Source: CAZZCS01 sp964652645
GTDB taxonomy: Bacteria; Cloacimonadota; Cloacimonadia; Cloacimonadales; Cloacimonadaceae
Length of the DNA: 23,014 nt
Reading direction: 5' to 3'
Assembly: GCA_964652645.1 (NCBI GenBank)
Contig: CAZZCS010000030.1
Coordinates: 1-23,014 of the forward strand
A program made the position numbers and the translations under genes. The stretch's first letter is position 1. Each line of letters opens with the position of its first letter. This document shows, piece by piece, positions 22,652 through 23,014 of the stretch. Below the pieces are notes generated by a model that saw nothing but the letters and a program-made list of their open reading frames with translations, made no database searches and was not told the origin of the DNA.

Positions 22652-23014
22652 CGGCGCATTCCGATGCTACGATTTTAATGTGTTTCACGCAGATTTGCGC
22701 AGATTTGGTTTAAAAGACCGCAGATTCACGCGGATTGAAATAGAACGCAGATCCCCGTAACGTAGCATTCCAATGCTACGATTGTTTTTAATAGAACGCA
22801 GATCAACAGGATCCCCAGGATCAGCGGGATCTTTTTGAGTTAAACGTTAGACGTTAAACGTTAAACGAGCTGCGCATTTCAATTGAGAATTGAGGATTGA
22901 GGATTGAGAATTAGCTGCGCTCTATCGATTTACAATTTACGATGTAGGATGTACGATTTGCTGCGCAGATTAGCTACGAGTTACAAGTTACGAGTGCTGC
23001 GCAATATAATTTAG
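22646..23014. repeat. Repeat island after htrA, running off the window
   Basis: No gene is seen. It starts inside the htrA stop with CCGTAACG and a diverged palindrome (22652-22671), continues with CGCAGATTTG direct repeats, a clear palindrome (22761-22780), AATAGAACGCAGAT and GATCAGCGGGATC units, TTAAACGTTAAA tracts, then modules separated by GCTGCGC at 22869, 22914, 22960 and 22996. The order is that of 12475 to 12270 read on the other strand. Confidence 0.8.
22761..22780. repeat. Palindromic repeat, copy A
   Basis: CGTAGCATTCCAATGCTACG: perfect 9-base arms around CC, preceded by CCCCGTAA and followed by ATTGTTTTTAATAGAACGCA. Related copies are 12407-12426 (inverted) and 22652-22671 (arms partly decayed). 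Confidence 0.85.

Noticed and set aside
1..23014. tRNA or rRNA genes
   Set aside because: No cloverleaf with a GTTC-loop and acceptor pairing, and no rRNA-like segment, was found by eye; a covariance-model scan would settle this.

Overview
The window looks like chromosome from a Gram-negative bacterium of the FCB group, and Candidatus Cloacimonadota would fit best. That is inferred from protein style and was not confirmed by any search. Secreted proteins carry signal peptides, BACON or fibronectin-like modules and a FlgD-like C-terminal sorting domain (YPNPF...SGVYLCR), and there are lipoproteins with chitobiase-type and SUMF1 domains. Gene deserts are filled with interspersed repeats.

Layout. 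1-2621 (-): a secreted M1-family metallopeptidase whose 3' end lies outside the window. 2622-3860: repeats. 3861-5593 (+): darT and darG, an ADP-ribosyltransferase toxin and its macrodomain antitoxin, AT-richer than the rest and enclosed by two nested pairs of direct repeats. 5594-6788: repeats plus a 42-codon tail of a lost gene with an RN...AH motif. 6789-8879 (+): a lipoprotein with five chitobiase-like repeats, a SUMF1 domain and a run of ten G inside the coding sequence. 8880-9413: repeats, including a MITE-like element with long terminal inverted repeats. 9414-10979 (-): a secreted BACON protein with a sorting domain. 10980-13003: a repeat island followed by an origin-like region. 13004-14338 (+): dnaA, with DnaA boxes on both sides, so oriC is probably here. 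14673-22651 (+): one compact, often overlapping gene series: DNRLRE-like lipoprotein, lipoprotein parvulin, surA, pgpA, yajC, def, fmt, a DUF116 protein, a methyltransferase and a PDZ-less HtrA protease. 22646-23014: repeats.

Functionally, the long series links envelope protein folding and quality control (two parvulins, HtrA), export (YajC), phospholipid synthesis (PgpA) and N-terminal formylmethionine handling (Fmt/Def) directly downstream of the replication origin. DarTG is the accessory defence or addiction module. The most unusual material is non-coding: islands assembled from a small set of modules punctuated by GCTGCGC, a 107-bp GC-rich foldable module present three times at equal length, and a palindromic repeat with compensatory base changes, one copy of which supplies the stop codon of the shortened HtrA.
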